NCBI RefSeq assembly: GCF_012952295.1
Contig: NZ_JABBCH010000009.1
Location: 1 to 64,000, forward strand
Source: Crystallibacter degradans
GTDB lineage: Bacteria > Actinomycetota > Actinomycetes > Actinomycetales > Micrococcaceae
Direction of reading: 5' to 3'
DNA: 64,000 bases
The position numbers and the translations under genes were made by a program. Below the pieces are notes generated by a model. It did no database searches and was not told the origin of the DNA. It saw only the letters and a program-made list of their open reading frames with translations. Positions 9,152 to 18,208 of the stretch are shown here, in pieces (the first letter of the stretch is position 1; each line of letters begins with the position of its first letter).

Positions 9152-10090
9152 TCAGCCCTTCCACACGACGACGAGAGATACCACGAGGTCCTGGGCCACG
9201 GCCGCCGGGAGCAGCACCACCCACCCGATCTCCAGGAACCGATCCGGGCGGAACACCGGCAGCTTCCGCCGCAACCACACCAGTACCGCCAGAACCGCGA
9301 CGGTCTTCACCGCCACCCACGCCCACTCCGGCAGGAACGGCCCGGCGCCCCCGCCCAAAAACAGCGGCACCGAAAACGCGGCCCCGGCCGCCAGGAAGGC
9401 GTAGCGCCCGGCCTGCATGACGAGGCGGTCCACCCCGGACAGTTCGGCCAGCACACCGCCGGCGACATCCGCGCCGAGGGCAGCGGCGAAGGGCCCCCAC
9501 ACCGAGAACCCGGTCACTCCAACCAGGAAGATGACGAAAGCTACCGGCATCCACACCACGAACCACAGCCGGTCCTGGGCACCGGCCGCATCGCCCACCC
9601 TGAGACTGCCGGCTGCGATCGCCGGCGCCACCAGCGCGAACATCAACGGGAGCTCATAGGCCAACCCGTGGGCCAGGAACCGGTAACCGCCGACCAGACC
9701 GTGGACCGAGTTCGCCCCCCAGCCTGCCAGCCAGACCAATGCCCAAACCATGACATCAACCGTGTTGAACCACACGACACCAACGTCCAGGTCTGCCAGT
9801 GTCCACCGGCCCAGCGGGATCACCGCGACCATCAGGAACGACCCGACCAACATCCCGGCCGCCCCGACCCGCAACAACAAAGTGTCCGCGGCAACGACGG
9901 TCCGCCGCCGCTGCCGCAGCAAACGCGCCGTCGACCACGCAGGTGCCAGCCATCCTCCGCGGCCGGCGCCTTCGGCGCGTGCGGACAGGGCAGAATCGAG
10001 AGCGGCTGCGAAGAAGGCCAGGGTGCACAAGACGATGCCCGCCAATGCCGCCCAACCGGCGGGAACAGTCGTCAGCACGGTCTCAGGCAT
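9152..10090 (-). CDS. nuoH: NuoH-like subunit (divergent)
   Basis: 312-aa polytopic membrane protein. Start is the ATG at 10090 (MPETVLTTVPAGW), overlapping the previous gene by 8 nt. In canonical complex I, NuoH forms the quinone chamber with NuoB and NuoD. Here the first cytoplasmic loop lacks the usual GPNRVGP motif and reads AEGAGRGGWLAPAWSTARLL, and the glutamate-rich quinone loop is replaced by ALGADVAGGVLAELSGVDR. The general NuoH/HycD/Fpo fold is recognisable, but the quinone site looks altered. This fits loss or replacement of the redox partner subunits. Confidence 0.8.
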   Translation of the reverse strand: MPETVLTTVPAGWAALAGIVLCTLAFFAAALDSALSARAEGAGRGGWLAPAWSTARLLRQRRRTVVAADTLLLRVGAAGMLVGSFLMVAVIPLGRWTLADLDVGVVWFNTVDVMVWALVWLAGWGANSVHGLVGGYRFLAHGLAYELPLMFALVAPAIAAGSLRVGDAAGAQDRLWFVVWMPVAFVIFLVGVTGFSVWGPFAAALGADVAGGVLAELSGVDRLVMQAGRYAFLAAGAAFSVPLFLGGGAGPFLPEWAWVAVKTVAVLAVLVWLRRKLPVFRPDRFLEIGWVVLLPAAVAQDLVVSLVVVWKG

Positions 10091-11357
10091 GTCCCACCTC
10101 GTGGACGGCCGGGAACGGGTCAAGGTCCAGACTCGCCACCGCCAAACGCACCGTGCCTATCTCCAGCCCGGTCACCAGATGCGGCACCACGTCCCACGGC
10201 ACCCTTTCAGTGCCAACCGGTGCCCCTGGATTTGCACCGTTCACCTCGGCCCGGACCCGTTCCACCAGTGACAGCAACCGGTCGTAGGCATCCCCGAGGC
10301 AGCGGTCCGGCAAACTGTGGCGCTCAAGGTCAGCAGGTGTGAGCGGCAGAACCCCACGCAGGGACCAGCGCAGAATGATGGACCTGCGGACAACCCGGTG
10401 CAACCGCTCCACGGCTCGTTGGGGGCCGGCTCGGTCACCGCGCAACAACGCGTCCCTTGCCGACCGGGCACGTGCGGCAAGGTCCTGGGTGCCGACCAGT
10501 GCCAGCAGCGCCACGAGGTTGTCACACCGCACCGCCGCAGCCGGCACCAAGCCCGAATGCCGGCTGCGGATGCCGACCCCGTGGCTCCCGCCGTCCACCA
10601 CGGCCGCGTCAGCATCAATCACCACATCGCCCTGCAACGAACAATGCAGGACCAGGCCAGCCGGCCAGAACGGCAGCACCGGGCCCAAGGGCAGATGCAG
10701 CACATCCACCCCCAAGCCGTCGCGGTCCTCCCCGCCCTGGGCCAGCGGAATACCTTCCGGGGCCATGTCCATACCCCCGTGGCTGCTGTGGTCCATCCCG
10801 CCGTGCCCACCGTGGTCCGTGCCGCTGTGGTCCATGTTTTGGTGGTCTTCGTCGCCTGACAAGGGCTGGTCGGTGTCGCCGTGGTCCATGCCCCCGTGGC
10901 TGCTGTGGTCCATTCCGCCGTGCCCGCCGTGGTTCATGCCGCTGTGGTCCATGCCGTGATTACCCATTTCACCGTGGCCGCCATGGTCCATGACCGCGGG
11001 GATCTGTGGTTTCTGCGCCCGCTCCCGGGCGTCGGTCCTGTGGGCGGGGGTGTCGAGAAGGAGGGCTGCCGCTTCGTTGAGGGCGGAGGTAACAGCTGTG
11101 GGCGAGGTGACGGCGGCGCGTACGCGTGGTCCGGGCATCTGTTCCCAGAGGCGTTCCACCAGTTGCGCCAGCTCGGGACCGGGTACCCCGCACACAGCGA
11201 GCACGTCCGCGTCTCCTGGTGTCCACGCAGGACGCCACCCGCGGCGCAGCATCTTCTCCTCGAGCACCACCCGTGTCGGCCACTGTCCCGGGGCCTCCAC
11301 GACGAGGACCCGGGTAGCGCGCAAGGCAAGGCCGGCGAGGGCATCGGTCAAGCCCAT
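10083..11357 (-). CDS. Degenerate NuoB/NuoD-like fusion with His/Met-rich linker
   Basis: 424-aa soluble protein in the operon slot where nuoB-C-D normally lie. Start ATG at 11357 after a GGAGGGAGGG site. Residues about 1-105 resemble NuoB in layout (ADVLAVCGVPGPELAQL, WEQMPGPRVRAAV) but lack the Cys-Cys ligands of cluster N2. Residues about 122-198 are built of repeated MDHGGHG/MDHSSHGG units rich in His, Met and Asp, typical of metal-binding tracts. The C-terminal half has a NuoD-like start (GPVLPFWPAGLVL) and a segment RRSIILRWSLRGV. I infer a structural cap for the membrane arm without electron transfer, perhaps sensing or binding a metal. The homology to NuoB and NuoD is by eye and weak. 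Confidence 0.65.
   Translation of the reverse strand: MGLTDALAGLALRATRVLVVEAPGQWPTRVVLEEKMLRRGWRPAWTPGDADVLAVCGVPGPELAQLVERLWEQMPGPRVRAAVTSPTAVTSALNEAAALLLDTPAHRTDARERAQKPQIPAVMDHGGHGEMGNHGMDHSGMNHGGHGGMDHSSHGGMDHGDTDQPLSGDEDHQNMDHSGTDHGGHGGMDHSSHGGMDMAPEGIPLAQGGEDRDGLGVDVLHLPLGPVLPFWPAGLVLHCSLQGDVVIDADAAVVDGGSHGVGIRSRHSGLVPAAAVRCDNLVALLALVGTQDLAARARSARDALLRGDRAGPQRAVERLHRVVRRSIILRWSLRGVLPLTPADLERHSLPDRCLGDAYDRLLSLVERVRAEVNGANPGAPVGTERVPWDVVPHLVTGLEIGTVRLAVASLDLDPFPAVHEVGHA
10768..10954 (-). repeat. Imperfect 67-bp direct repeat encoding the His/Met-rich linker
   Basis: About 10768-10834 and 10888-10954 are near-identical 67-bp copies (start pattern CCCCGTGGCTGCTGTGGTCC) separated by diverged sequence. 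The repeat lies inside the NuoB/NuoD-like gene and encodes MDHSGT.. / MDHSSHGGMD units, so the metal-binding tract grew by in-frame duplication. Confidence 0.8.
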
Positions 11358-11692
11358 CGAAAGGCTCCCTCCCTCCAGGCCCAGACCACCGCTACAAGCA
11401 GGGCGCCGAGAAACAGGAACATCTCCACAACAGCGGACAGCCCTCTTTCGATCACGATCACGGCCCAGGGGTACATGAAGAGCATCTCGACGTCGAAGGC
11501 CAGGAAAACGATCGAGGCCATGTACCAGCGCACATGGAACCGGGACAAAGCGTGTTCCTGCGGCATCCAGCCGGACTGGGCGGGCAGAACCTCCACCGGG
11601 CTGGCGGCGACAGCGGTGAGGCGGTGAAGCGCATAAAGGAAGACGACGGCGAACACCGCCATCAGGGCCATGGCCACGATTCCGGAGTACAC
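11348..11692 (-). CDS. nuoA: NuoA-like subunit
   Basis: About 114 aa with three TM helices. The NuoA signature is clear: RFHVRWYMASIVFLAFDVEMLFMYPWAV, including the conserved FDVE. It overlaps the following gene by 10 nt. The start is uncertain: GTG at 11692 gives normal length, while ATG at 11671 gives 107 aa. Neither has a strong ribosome binding site, which would fit coupling to the small gene upstream. NuoA binds at the joint between peripheral and membrane arms in canonical complex I. Confidence 0.85.
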   Translation of the reverse strand: MYSGIVAMALMAVFAVVFLYALHRLTAVAASPVEVLPAQSGWMPQEHALSRFHVRWYMASIVFLAFDVEMLFMYPWAVIVIERGLSAVVEMFLFLGALLVAVVWAWREGAFRWA

Positions 11693-11709
11693 GGGCGGAG
11701 GCTCGAAAC

Positions 11710-11811
11710 TCAGCCCAGTGCGGAGACCAGGTCCGCGGAGGCAAGCTTCTCCCGGTCCACCCCGCCCGGGTCCTTCGGATAGTCTTCGAGCATCGAGCTG
11801 ATGTGATTCAT
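11710..11811 (-). CDS. Small 33-aa protein, first gene of the nuo-like operon
   Basis: Reading MNHISSMLEDYPKDPG.. to ..ADLVSALG, with a good GGAGCAGGACC site before the ATG at 11811. It ends close to nuoA, as expected for a leading gene of the operon. It is hydrophilic, acidic and has no recognised family. It lies in the same frame as the tail of the upstream broken ligase gene, so an accidental reading frame cannot be excluded. Confidence 0.4.
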   Translation of the reverse strand: MNHISSMLEDYPKDPGGVDREKLASADLVSALG

Positions 11812-11984
11812 GGTCCTGCTCCAATCCGGTTTGCTGCGGTTCCGGCGGCGCCGGGCCCCAATACGCACAGTACCCTTACTATTCGAAGTCTGGCCAGTGC
11901 ATCGCAGGCCCGAAAGCAAGGCCGCAACCGGATGGCTCCGTGATCGTTGGCGTCCGCGGATGCGACGAGGCGCCCGGGCCGATC

Positions 11985-13082
11985 TGCCGGTGCCAGTGTG
12001 CTTCAGTGCTTCGGCCACCACGCCTGTTGAGGACCGCGTGCCCTTATAGGCATTCCGCTGCTGTCGGGAACCGGTGCCCCGGTGGAGGAGATCCCGAAGG
12101 AGGTCTTCGCCCATGCGTCGTCTCCGATGTCGGCGAGGGCCGGGAGGGTGGGTTGAGCAGTAATCCGATGATGTCTTCCGCTGGAAAAGGCCGCGCATCC
12201 CGAGGATGGAGGAGTTCGGCTTCGATGCCGTGCCTGCTGGCCTGCCAGTCTGCAAGTTTCAGCAGGGGAGCGGGGATCACAGGCGGCGGCCGTCCGGACC
12301 GCCATTGCCTTGCTGCCGTCCAGACCAGCGCGCGGGCCAGGGCGGCGATAAGGACAGAGTCGTTGGCGTTGAGACAAACGTCGGAGACCCCGGATCGCCA
12401 CAGTCGGATAGGTCCGGGACAGCCGGGCATCAAAATACACCATGCCTTCATCCAGCCGGACACCGGTCGCGAGCAGGTCACGCACGAGCCGGCGGTAGGC
12501 GTCCGCGGAACCGAATATCTCCGTGGGGTCAGTCGTGGGCCAGCGGCCCCAGAGCTGCGTGCGGAAGCTGGCGTATCCGGTGTCGGTGCCGTCCCAGAAG
12601 GGCGAATTGGCACTCAATGCCGCCAGTACCGGAAGCCAGACCCTGATGCGGTCCAGCACCGCCACGCCTTCCTCCGGCGATTCGATCCCGACGTGCACAT
12701 GGCAGGCGCACGTCAGCTGCTGGACCGCGGTCAGCCCCAGCTGGTTCCTGATCGCTTCGAAACGCGGCAACCGCACCGTGTGCAGTTCTGCGGGCAGGGG
12801 AGCGGTTCCGAGGGCTATGGCTGTGGCCTCGACCTGGGGCGCCAGGACATCAGCCCGTGCCCGGCCGGCCAGGATGTCCTCGGCAAGGCCGTGGAGCGTG
12901 GTATGCACGGCTGTAGCGGTTTCGATCTGCTCCTGGACGAATGCCCGCACGCCAGCTTCCGGAGCCATTCCGGCTACGCCGGATCGGGCGTAAAGATCCA
13001 TAACCTGCCGGGCCACGGGCACGGCCATCCCGCTGCCCGGATCGACGAGCAGCAGTTCTTCCTCCACACCGAACGTACGCAT
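11985..13082 (-). pseudogene. Frameshifted carboxylate-amine ligase (YbdK/GCS2 type)
   Basis: Glutamate-cysteine ligase family 2 gene broken into three frames. From the ATG at 13082 (MRTFGVEEELLLVDP, ribosome site GGAAG) it runs in frame through CACHVHVGIES to about RTYPTVAIR near 12400. It then continues in a second frame (SDVCLNANDSVLIAALARA.., to about IGLLLN near 12120) and a third (EDLLRDLLHRGTGSRQQRN..). Together the pieces cover an almost complete family member of about 365 aa. Such enzymes join an amine to a glutamate-type carboxylate, as in EgtA-like or glutathione-like synthesis. Two frameshifts make it nonfunctional, unless they are sequencing errors. Confidence 0.8.
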
Positions 13083-13588
13083 GGTGCTTCCTGCCCCTGC
13101 CCGCTCTGGCGGGCGGCCGCGCTTGTCCAAGGCTAATACCGGGCGCATCGCGGACCGGGCACAAGGTGCCCGAACCCTTTGAGCTCCTGCTGGACCGGAT
13201 GACATCAGCTGTAGAGCGATCTGGTCCTACCGTAACTTCGCCGCTAAACCCCCGTACAGCATCTGCAGGAGCAGCAGTTTGCGGTGTATTGGCCTGTCCG
13301 AAGTTCACCGGTTCCCTGCACAGCATCCATAGACGCGCCAGGCATGCCGGCTGGCAGATGTTCGGACTACGAGCACCTGATTACCGATAATCCCTTTGGA
13401 CGATGGGTGCCGGCTGCCGCCGGTCCAGCACGAGAAACAGGATCTCTGGTCATCACGAAGTCTGCCTGCATGAGTACGGCCAGGTGCCGGTCCCGGGAAG
13501 CAAGATGCCGTGGAAGGGCGGGGCCTGTTGCCAGATCACTCTTGCAGGGGAGTGGCTGTGCCCGGAGCGGCTAAGGTGTTAGAAGCCG

Positions 13589-13678
13589 CTGCCGGGAGGG
13601 GCGTGGAGGACGGTTTTCCGGTCACAAGGAGCCAGGGCGGGTTGTGTCCGTGTTCCTGGGTGTTGAGGGGACCGGTGT
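13589..13678 (+). repeat. Intergenic repeat block shared with 18.2-18.7 kb
   Basis: 13589-13625 (start CTGCCGGGAGGGGCGTGG) recurs as an inverted copy at 18702-18739 with one mismatch and one indel. 13633-13678 (start CAGGGCGGGTTGTGTCCG) recurs as a direct copy at 18209-18254 with one mismatch in 46 bp. The function is unknown. The two pairs bracket the aminotransferase, aspartokinase and SARP cassette. Confidence 0.85.
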
Positions 13679-13691
13679 TTGCCATCCCCTC

Positions 13692-13720
13692 CGTCTTGGA
13701 CGGCGTTGACGTCCAAGACG
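13692..13720. terminator. Perfect 10-bp stem-loop near the 3' end of the aminotransferase unit
   Basis: CGTCTTGGAC (13692-13701) pairs with GTCCAAGACG (13711-13720) across a 9-nt loop. It lies about 110 nt beyond the stop of the minus-strand aminotransferase gene. A terminator role is possible, but no T-run follows on either strand. Confidence 0.4.
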
Positions 13721-13827
13721 CGTCAGGGACCAGCCCCGTCAAGCGAGCCGGCCAGCGTTCCAACGGGGACCGGGTCATGAAGAGGGGCAGCTGCGCGGCT
13801 GCCGGCTTGTCGCTCGGTGCGGCGCGC

Positions 13828-15210
13828 TTATTCTGCCTCCTGTGTCCGGGGCATCAGCGCTTGGATCGTATTGACCAGGATCCGGCAGGCAGACTCGATC
13901 ACATCGGCTGTCACGTTCAGCGGCGGCAGCATGCGGACTACGCAACCGTTCCGGCCGCCGGTTTCGAGGATCAGTCCAAGGCGAAGCACCTGTTCCTGGA
14001 CGGAGAGCGCCAAGTCGCCGGCTGGCATCCCGGTTGACGGGTCCTGCAGCTCGATGCCCCACATCAGTCCCCGGCCGCGGATCTCGCGTACCCACGGCAG
14101 CGACTCCAGCGGTGCAAGCAGGCCGGCTACCTGGTCCCCGCGTTCGCGGACGTTGTCCAGCACTCCGTCCCGCTGGACGATGTGGACGGCTTCTGCTCCG
14201 GTGGCGAATGCCAGCTGGTTGCCGCGGAAGGTCCCGGTGTGGGCTGCGGGGGCCCAGGTATCAAGCGAAGCCTCGTACATGATCAGGGCAACCGGGGTAC
14301 CGATGCCGCTCAACGCTTTCGAAGCGACGATGACGTCCGGTTCGATCCCGTACTGCTCGAACGCGAACCAGGTCCCTGTCCTGCCGCAGCCGGTCTGTAC
14401 CTCGTCGACGATGAGCGGGATCTCCAGCTGCCGAGTCAGTTGCCGCAGCCGCTGGACGAACTCAAGCCGCGCGGGGATCACTCCGCCTTCGCCCTGAACC
14501 ATTTCCACTATGACCGCAGCCGGGAGCGGGATGCCGCCGTTGCCGTCATGGAGGGAGTTCTCCAGGTAGCCGATGCAGTTGATGGCACAGGTCTCGGGGC
14601 GGAGGTTTACCGGGCACCGCGAGCAGTAGGAGTAGGGGAAGAAGTGCACTCCGGGCATGCCGTTGGCTACCGGCCGCTTTTGCTCGACAAGGCCGGTCAG
14701 GGCCATGGCAGCGGCGCTGCTGCCGTGGAAACCGCCTTGGAAGGAGATGATCTCGGAGCGTCCGGTCGCTGTCTTGCACAGTTTGATCGCTGCGTCGACG
14801 GCATTCGCCCCTGTCGGTCCGCAGAAGTGCATCTTCATGCGTTCACGCATGCCGAGCGGAAGCATGGACAGCTGTGCTTCGATAAAGGCGTCCTTGACCG
14901 GCGTCGGAAAATCCAGTCCGTGGGCCAACGTGCCCAGTTGGCGTCTGGCGATCTCGACGAGCTCCGGGTGGTTGTGGCCGAGCGAGAGGACGCCGGCACC
15001 GGCCAGGAAATCGATGAAGACGTTCCCGTCGAGATCACGGACAAATGATCCTGCGGCGTCGGCGATCGCGATCGGCAGGTGCCGGGGATAGGCGCGCGCA
15101 TTCGACTCGCGCTTTTCCTGGCGCGAGAGCAGTTCGGCCGATTTCGGCCCGGGCAACGGGCCCGAGACGTACGGGCGGGTGTAATTAACAGGTTCCATTT
15201 GCAGGGTCAT
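13828..15210 (-). CDS. Diaminobutyrate-2-oxoglutarate type aminotransferase (class III)
   Basis: 460-aa PLP-dependent class III aminotransferase. Features include the glycine-rich cofactor region CGPTGANAVDAAIKL, IVDEVQTGCGRTGTWFAFEQYG, and the PLP lysine in SKALSGIG at about residue 297. The insert YSYCSRCPVNLRPETC is typical of the diaminobutyrate aminotransferase (Dat/PvdH/EctB-like) group. The likely reaction makes L-2,4-diaminobutyrate from aspartate semialdehyde and glutamate. It sits 27 nt behind an aspartokinase, which supplies the route to aspartate semialdehyde and supports the assignment. No ectA or ectC is nearby, so the product is probably not ectoine made here. Another omega-amino acid substrate remains possible. 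Confidence 0.82.
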   Translation of the reverse strand: MTLQMEPVNYTRPYVSGPLPGPKSAELLSRQEKRESNARAYPRHLPIAIADAAGSFVRDLDGNVFIDFLAGAGVLSLGHNHPELVEIARRQLGTLAHGLDFPTPVKDAFIEAQLSMLPLGMRERMKMHFCGPTGANAVDAAIKLCKTATGRSEIISFQGGFHGSSAAAMALTGLVEQKRPVANGMPGVHFFPYSYCSRCPVNLRPETCAINCIGYLENSLHDGNGGIPLPAAVIVEMVQGEGGVIPARLEFVQRLRQLTRQLEIPLIVDEVQTGCGRTGTWFAFEQYGIEPDVIVASKALSGIGTPVALIMYEASLDTWAPAAHTGTFRGNQLAFATGAEAVHIVQRDGVLDNVRERGDQVAGLLAPLESLPWVREIRGRGLMWGIELQDPSTGMPAGDLALSVQEQVLRLGLILETGGRNGCVVRMLPPLNVTADVIESACRILVNTIQALMPRTQEAE

Positions 15211-15237
15211 GATTGCTCCGATTGCAGGGCCAGGATT

Positions 15238-16641
15238 TCACTGGGCAAGATGAACGACGGCGGGTGGTGCGGGGACAGGGACGGTTACCGGTGCGGTACC
15301 GGGCTCCCAGCCGAATGTTCGGCGGACGGCCAGGACGGCAGCGTCGAGCAGGTCGGCACGGGTCAGCACGCTCAAGGTGAAGTCCGAGGTGGATATGAGG
15401 TTGATGGGTATATCTGCATCCGTGAGGGCCCTGAAGAAGCGGTAGGACACCTCAGGGTCCAGACGCATACCGGCGCCGGTGAGGGAAAGCTTGCCCATGT
15501 GCTCATCACAGTGCAGGGTGCTGAAACCGATCGTCTGCCTCGCTGTCTGGAGGGCCTGGCAGGCGGCCGCCGCCTCCGTCGCCGGAAGCGCCAGGACCAT
15601 GTCCTTGTAGCCGGCCACGGCAGAGACGCTCTGGCCCACCATGTCGGCAGCGGAACCAACGGTGGACAGGGCAGCGAAGACCTGAGCGGCTTTGCCCGGA
15701 ACGTCCGGAACCGACTCGACCCGGATACTGGCAGTGCTGTTTTCATAGCCGACGGCGGAAATCACCGGGCGCTCGGTGAAGGCCCCCGGTCCCGAGCCGA
15801 CGCGGCCCCCGTCCGGGACCACCAGCGTTCCGTTCAAGTGGGTAAAGGACGAGCGGACGTGCAGGAGGACGCCGAAACGGCGGGCATACTCCACACATCG
15901 TGCTTGGAGTACCTTGGCGCCGCAAGCGGCGAGTTCCAGCATTTCGGCGCTGGTAATGGCCTCCAGTTTCCGGGCGGTCGGCACCACGCGGGGGTCGGCG
16001 CTGTAGACGCCGTCGACGTCCGTGTAGATTTCGCAGATACCGGCACCCAAGGCGGCGGCAAGAGCGATGGCGGTAATGTCGGAACCGCCACGGCCCAAGG
16101 TTGTGATTTCCTTCGACCCCACACCCGTCCCCTGGAAGCCTGCCACGATGGGAATTTCGCCGCGGGCCAGGACGGTGCGCAGCTCCCGCGGATCTACGTC
16201 GACAATATGCGCCTTGCCGTGAACGTCGTCGGTCTTGAGGCCGGCACGGTGACCGGTGAACAGCTGCGACGGAACGTCCAGATTGGCCAAGGCCATGCCC
16301 AGCAAAGCGATGGAGATGCATTCGCCGGTGGTAAGCAGGAAATCGAGGTCGCGTGGCGCCGGTGACGGTGAGACGGTGGCCGCGAGGTCCAGCAGGTCGT
16401 CTGTTGTGTCTCCCATGGCCGACAGCACCACCACAACGTTGTGCCCGGCTGCCCGGGTTTCCAGGATGCGCTGTGCGGCGCGCTTAATGCCGTCCGCATC
16501 GGCGATAGATGAACCTCCGAATTTCTGCACGACGAGATCGGATGAATCAAGGGGTCTTGAAGCCCTAAGTGGGCTGATTTGCCGTCGCGGTGTTGAGGTG
16601 AGACCCAGCATCCCCCCACCGTGGGCCGATTGTCGGTCCAT
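15238..16641 (-). CDS. Aspartate kinase (aspartokinase)
   Basis: 467-aa aspartokinase that phosphorylates aspartate to 4-aspartyl phosphate. It has the N-terminal VQKFGGSSIADADGIKRAA motif, TTLGRGGSDITA in the kinase core, and C-terminal ACT regulatory segments (ISAVGYENSTASIRVESVPDVPG; LSLTGAGMR). Start ATG at 16641 after AGGGAGG. The 35-residue N-terminal extension is longer than in housekeeping LysC. It is probably a second, pathway-dedicated copy, because it is co-transcribed with a diaminobutyrate-type aminotransferase and not with asd. The SARP regulator is divergent from it. Confidence 0.9.
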   Translation of the reverse strand: MDRQSAHGGGMLGLTSTPRRQISPLRASRPLDSSDLVVQKFGGSSIADADGIKRAAQRILETRAAGHNVVVVLSAMGDTTDDLLDLAATVSPSPAPRDLDFLLTTGECISIALLGMALANLDVPSQLFTGHRAGLKTDDVHGKAHIVDVDPRELRTVLARGEIPIVAGFQGTGVGSKEITTLGRGGSDITAIALAAALGAGICEIYTDVDGVYSADPRVVPTARKLEAITSAEMLELAACGAKVLQARCVEYARRFGVLLHVRSSFTHLNGTLVVPDGGRVGSGPGAFTERPVISAVGYENSTASIRVESVPDVPGKAAQVFAALSTVGSAADMVGQSVSAVAGYKDMVLALPATEAAAACQALQTARQTIGFSTLHCDEHMGKLSLTGAGMRLDPEVSYRFFRALTDADIPINLISTSDFTLSVLTRADLLDAAVLAVRRTFGWEPGTAPVTVPVPAPPAVVHLAQ

Positions 16642-16890
16642 GATGCCTCCCTTGCTGACAGCAACAGTATGACCGCACCCTCTGTTATCCGTTTGTTACT
16701 GCCTTGTCACGAAATCGGGATAAGTGCCAAAAAACCTTGGATTTTTCTTGAACCTTGGGCTTTCCTGAATTCGTTTGCACCATTCATTGACAGGGAATCG
16801 CACTTTGGCGATGCTGAAGGTTCCAAGCGGTGGGGCCCGCGAGGGGAGCCGCGGCCGGACGGTCCGGCTGGCTCTTTGTGGAGTGGGACT

Positions 16891-17634
16891 GTGGGGGTCA
16901 CGACAGCTATGGCTACCGATCGAATGTGGAAATTGCAGCTGTTGGGCGGATGGCAGCTGCAGCGCGGAGACCAACGGGTCACAGTGGCCCTGCGTCAGCA
17001 GCGCCTTATCGCCGCTCTGGCGTTGTACGGCAGGCAACCCCGGACGTTTCTGGCCGGTTTGCTATGGCCGGACCGCGCCGAACATCAGGCGTTCGGCAAT
17101 CTGCGGGAGAGTGTCTTCGTGGTGAACCGGAATCTGCCGAAGCTCCTGGTGCCAACGCGGGATTCCTTGGATCTGGCTGAGCGGGCCCGGATTGACGTCC
17201 GGGACATCAGGGCGCAGGCATCCGGTGCGGAAGAACAGACCGGTCCGGAAGAACAGACGGGTCCGGACCTCCCGCAGAGCATGCTGGATTCCGTCCTTGA
17301 GGCTGAACTGCTGCCTGGCTGGTATGAAGACTGGGTCATTGCGGAACAGGAGCGTTGGCAGCGTTGGCGGCTCTCCGTGCTCGAACGGCTGGCCAGGCAA
17401 TTCCTGCTGCAGGGAAAGATCGACCTGGCCGTGGAAGCTGCTCGTGCCGCCACGACCATCGAGCCCCTTCGCGAAAGCGCGCAGCGGCTGTTGCTCCAGT
17501 GTTACATGGCCGAGGGAAACCAGGCGGAAGCACTGCGCTCCTACCAGTCTTTTCGGATCAGGCTCCGCCAGGAGTTCGGTGTTGACCCCTCGCCCTTCAC
17601 TGCTGACTTGGTTAGTTCGCTCCTGATGGACTGA
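16891..17634 (+). CDS. SARP-like BTAD-domain transcriptional regulator
   Basis: About 247-aa single-subunit regulator of the SARP/AfsR type. It has an N-terminal winged-helix segment (LLGGWQLQRGDQRVTVALRQQRLIAAL, RTFLAGLLWPD) and a C-terminal bacterial transcription activation domain (LERLARQFLLQGKIDLAVEAARA.. RSYQSFRIRLRQEFGVDPSP). A GTG at 16891 has GGAG 7 nt upstream and is my choice; ATG at 16909 is an alternative. Residues EEQTGP are repeated in tandem near residue 110. Divergent from the aspartokinase gene by about 250 nt, so it probably controls that operon. SARPs usually activate specialised-metabolite genes. Confidence 0.85.
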   Translation: MGVTTAMATDRMWKLQLLGGWQLQRGDQRVTVALRQQRLIAALALYGRQPRTFLAGLLWPDRAEHQAFGNLRESVFVVNRNLPKLLVPTRDSLDLAERARIDVRDIRAQASGAEEQTGPEEQTGPDLPQSMLDSVLEAELLPGWYEDWVIAEQERWQRWRLSVLERLARQFLLQGKIDLAVEAARAATTIEPLRESAQRLLLQCYMAEGNQAEALRSYQSFRIRLRQEFGVDPSPFTADLVSSLLMD

Positions 17635-18208
17635 ATCGGATGGGGGAACAGCATTTCGGTCGCAGCAGCTGACGCGGATAGTTCCTGACGCCGGCTGCGG
17701 GCACCTCGAGAGCGGGCTAGCGGTCCTAAAGGCGGGCCCGCCACGTCAGTGCGCCGCGGTGACCACTACTCCCGTGTCTAACGGACCGCTGTATCCGCGC
17801 GACCGGCTCACCCTGGGAGTGGGGAGAGCGATTAACCGTTCCGAACCAGACCTCTCGGTGACACATAGGCCTAGGAAGCTCCTGAAGGGCCTTCTGCGGG
17901 CCTTAAGGGGCGGCGGGGCCCAGAACCGCCCAATGGATATTGGAGGCTTTCTGGTACCCCTGAGGCGCGTGTGGGGCTTTTGCCCTGATAACGCTGTGAC
18001 TGCCCGTATCGGCAGGCCGGACATGGGCCCTTGCACAAGCTGACTTCAGCTTGCGGTGCCGTTCATCCGCCGAAGTCTGTCACCCATCCCGGTCTGGGTA
18101 GCGCGTCAGTACCGCTTACCCCATAGTCGTTCGGTGCCAGGGGCATGCTCCCCGGATGAGCAAACCCTGGTTGAGGTTGCTCCCCGCGGACCAGCAGCGG
18201 GGGAGGGG

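Larger units (their letters stand above)
13083..13827. other. Intergenic region with repeats, no gene recognised
   Basis: No convincing coding region on either strand. The stretch contains repeats shared with 18.2-18.7 kb and a perfect 10-bp stem-loop (listed separately). Otherwise I see nothing. Confidence 0.5.
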
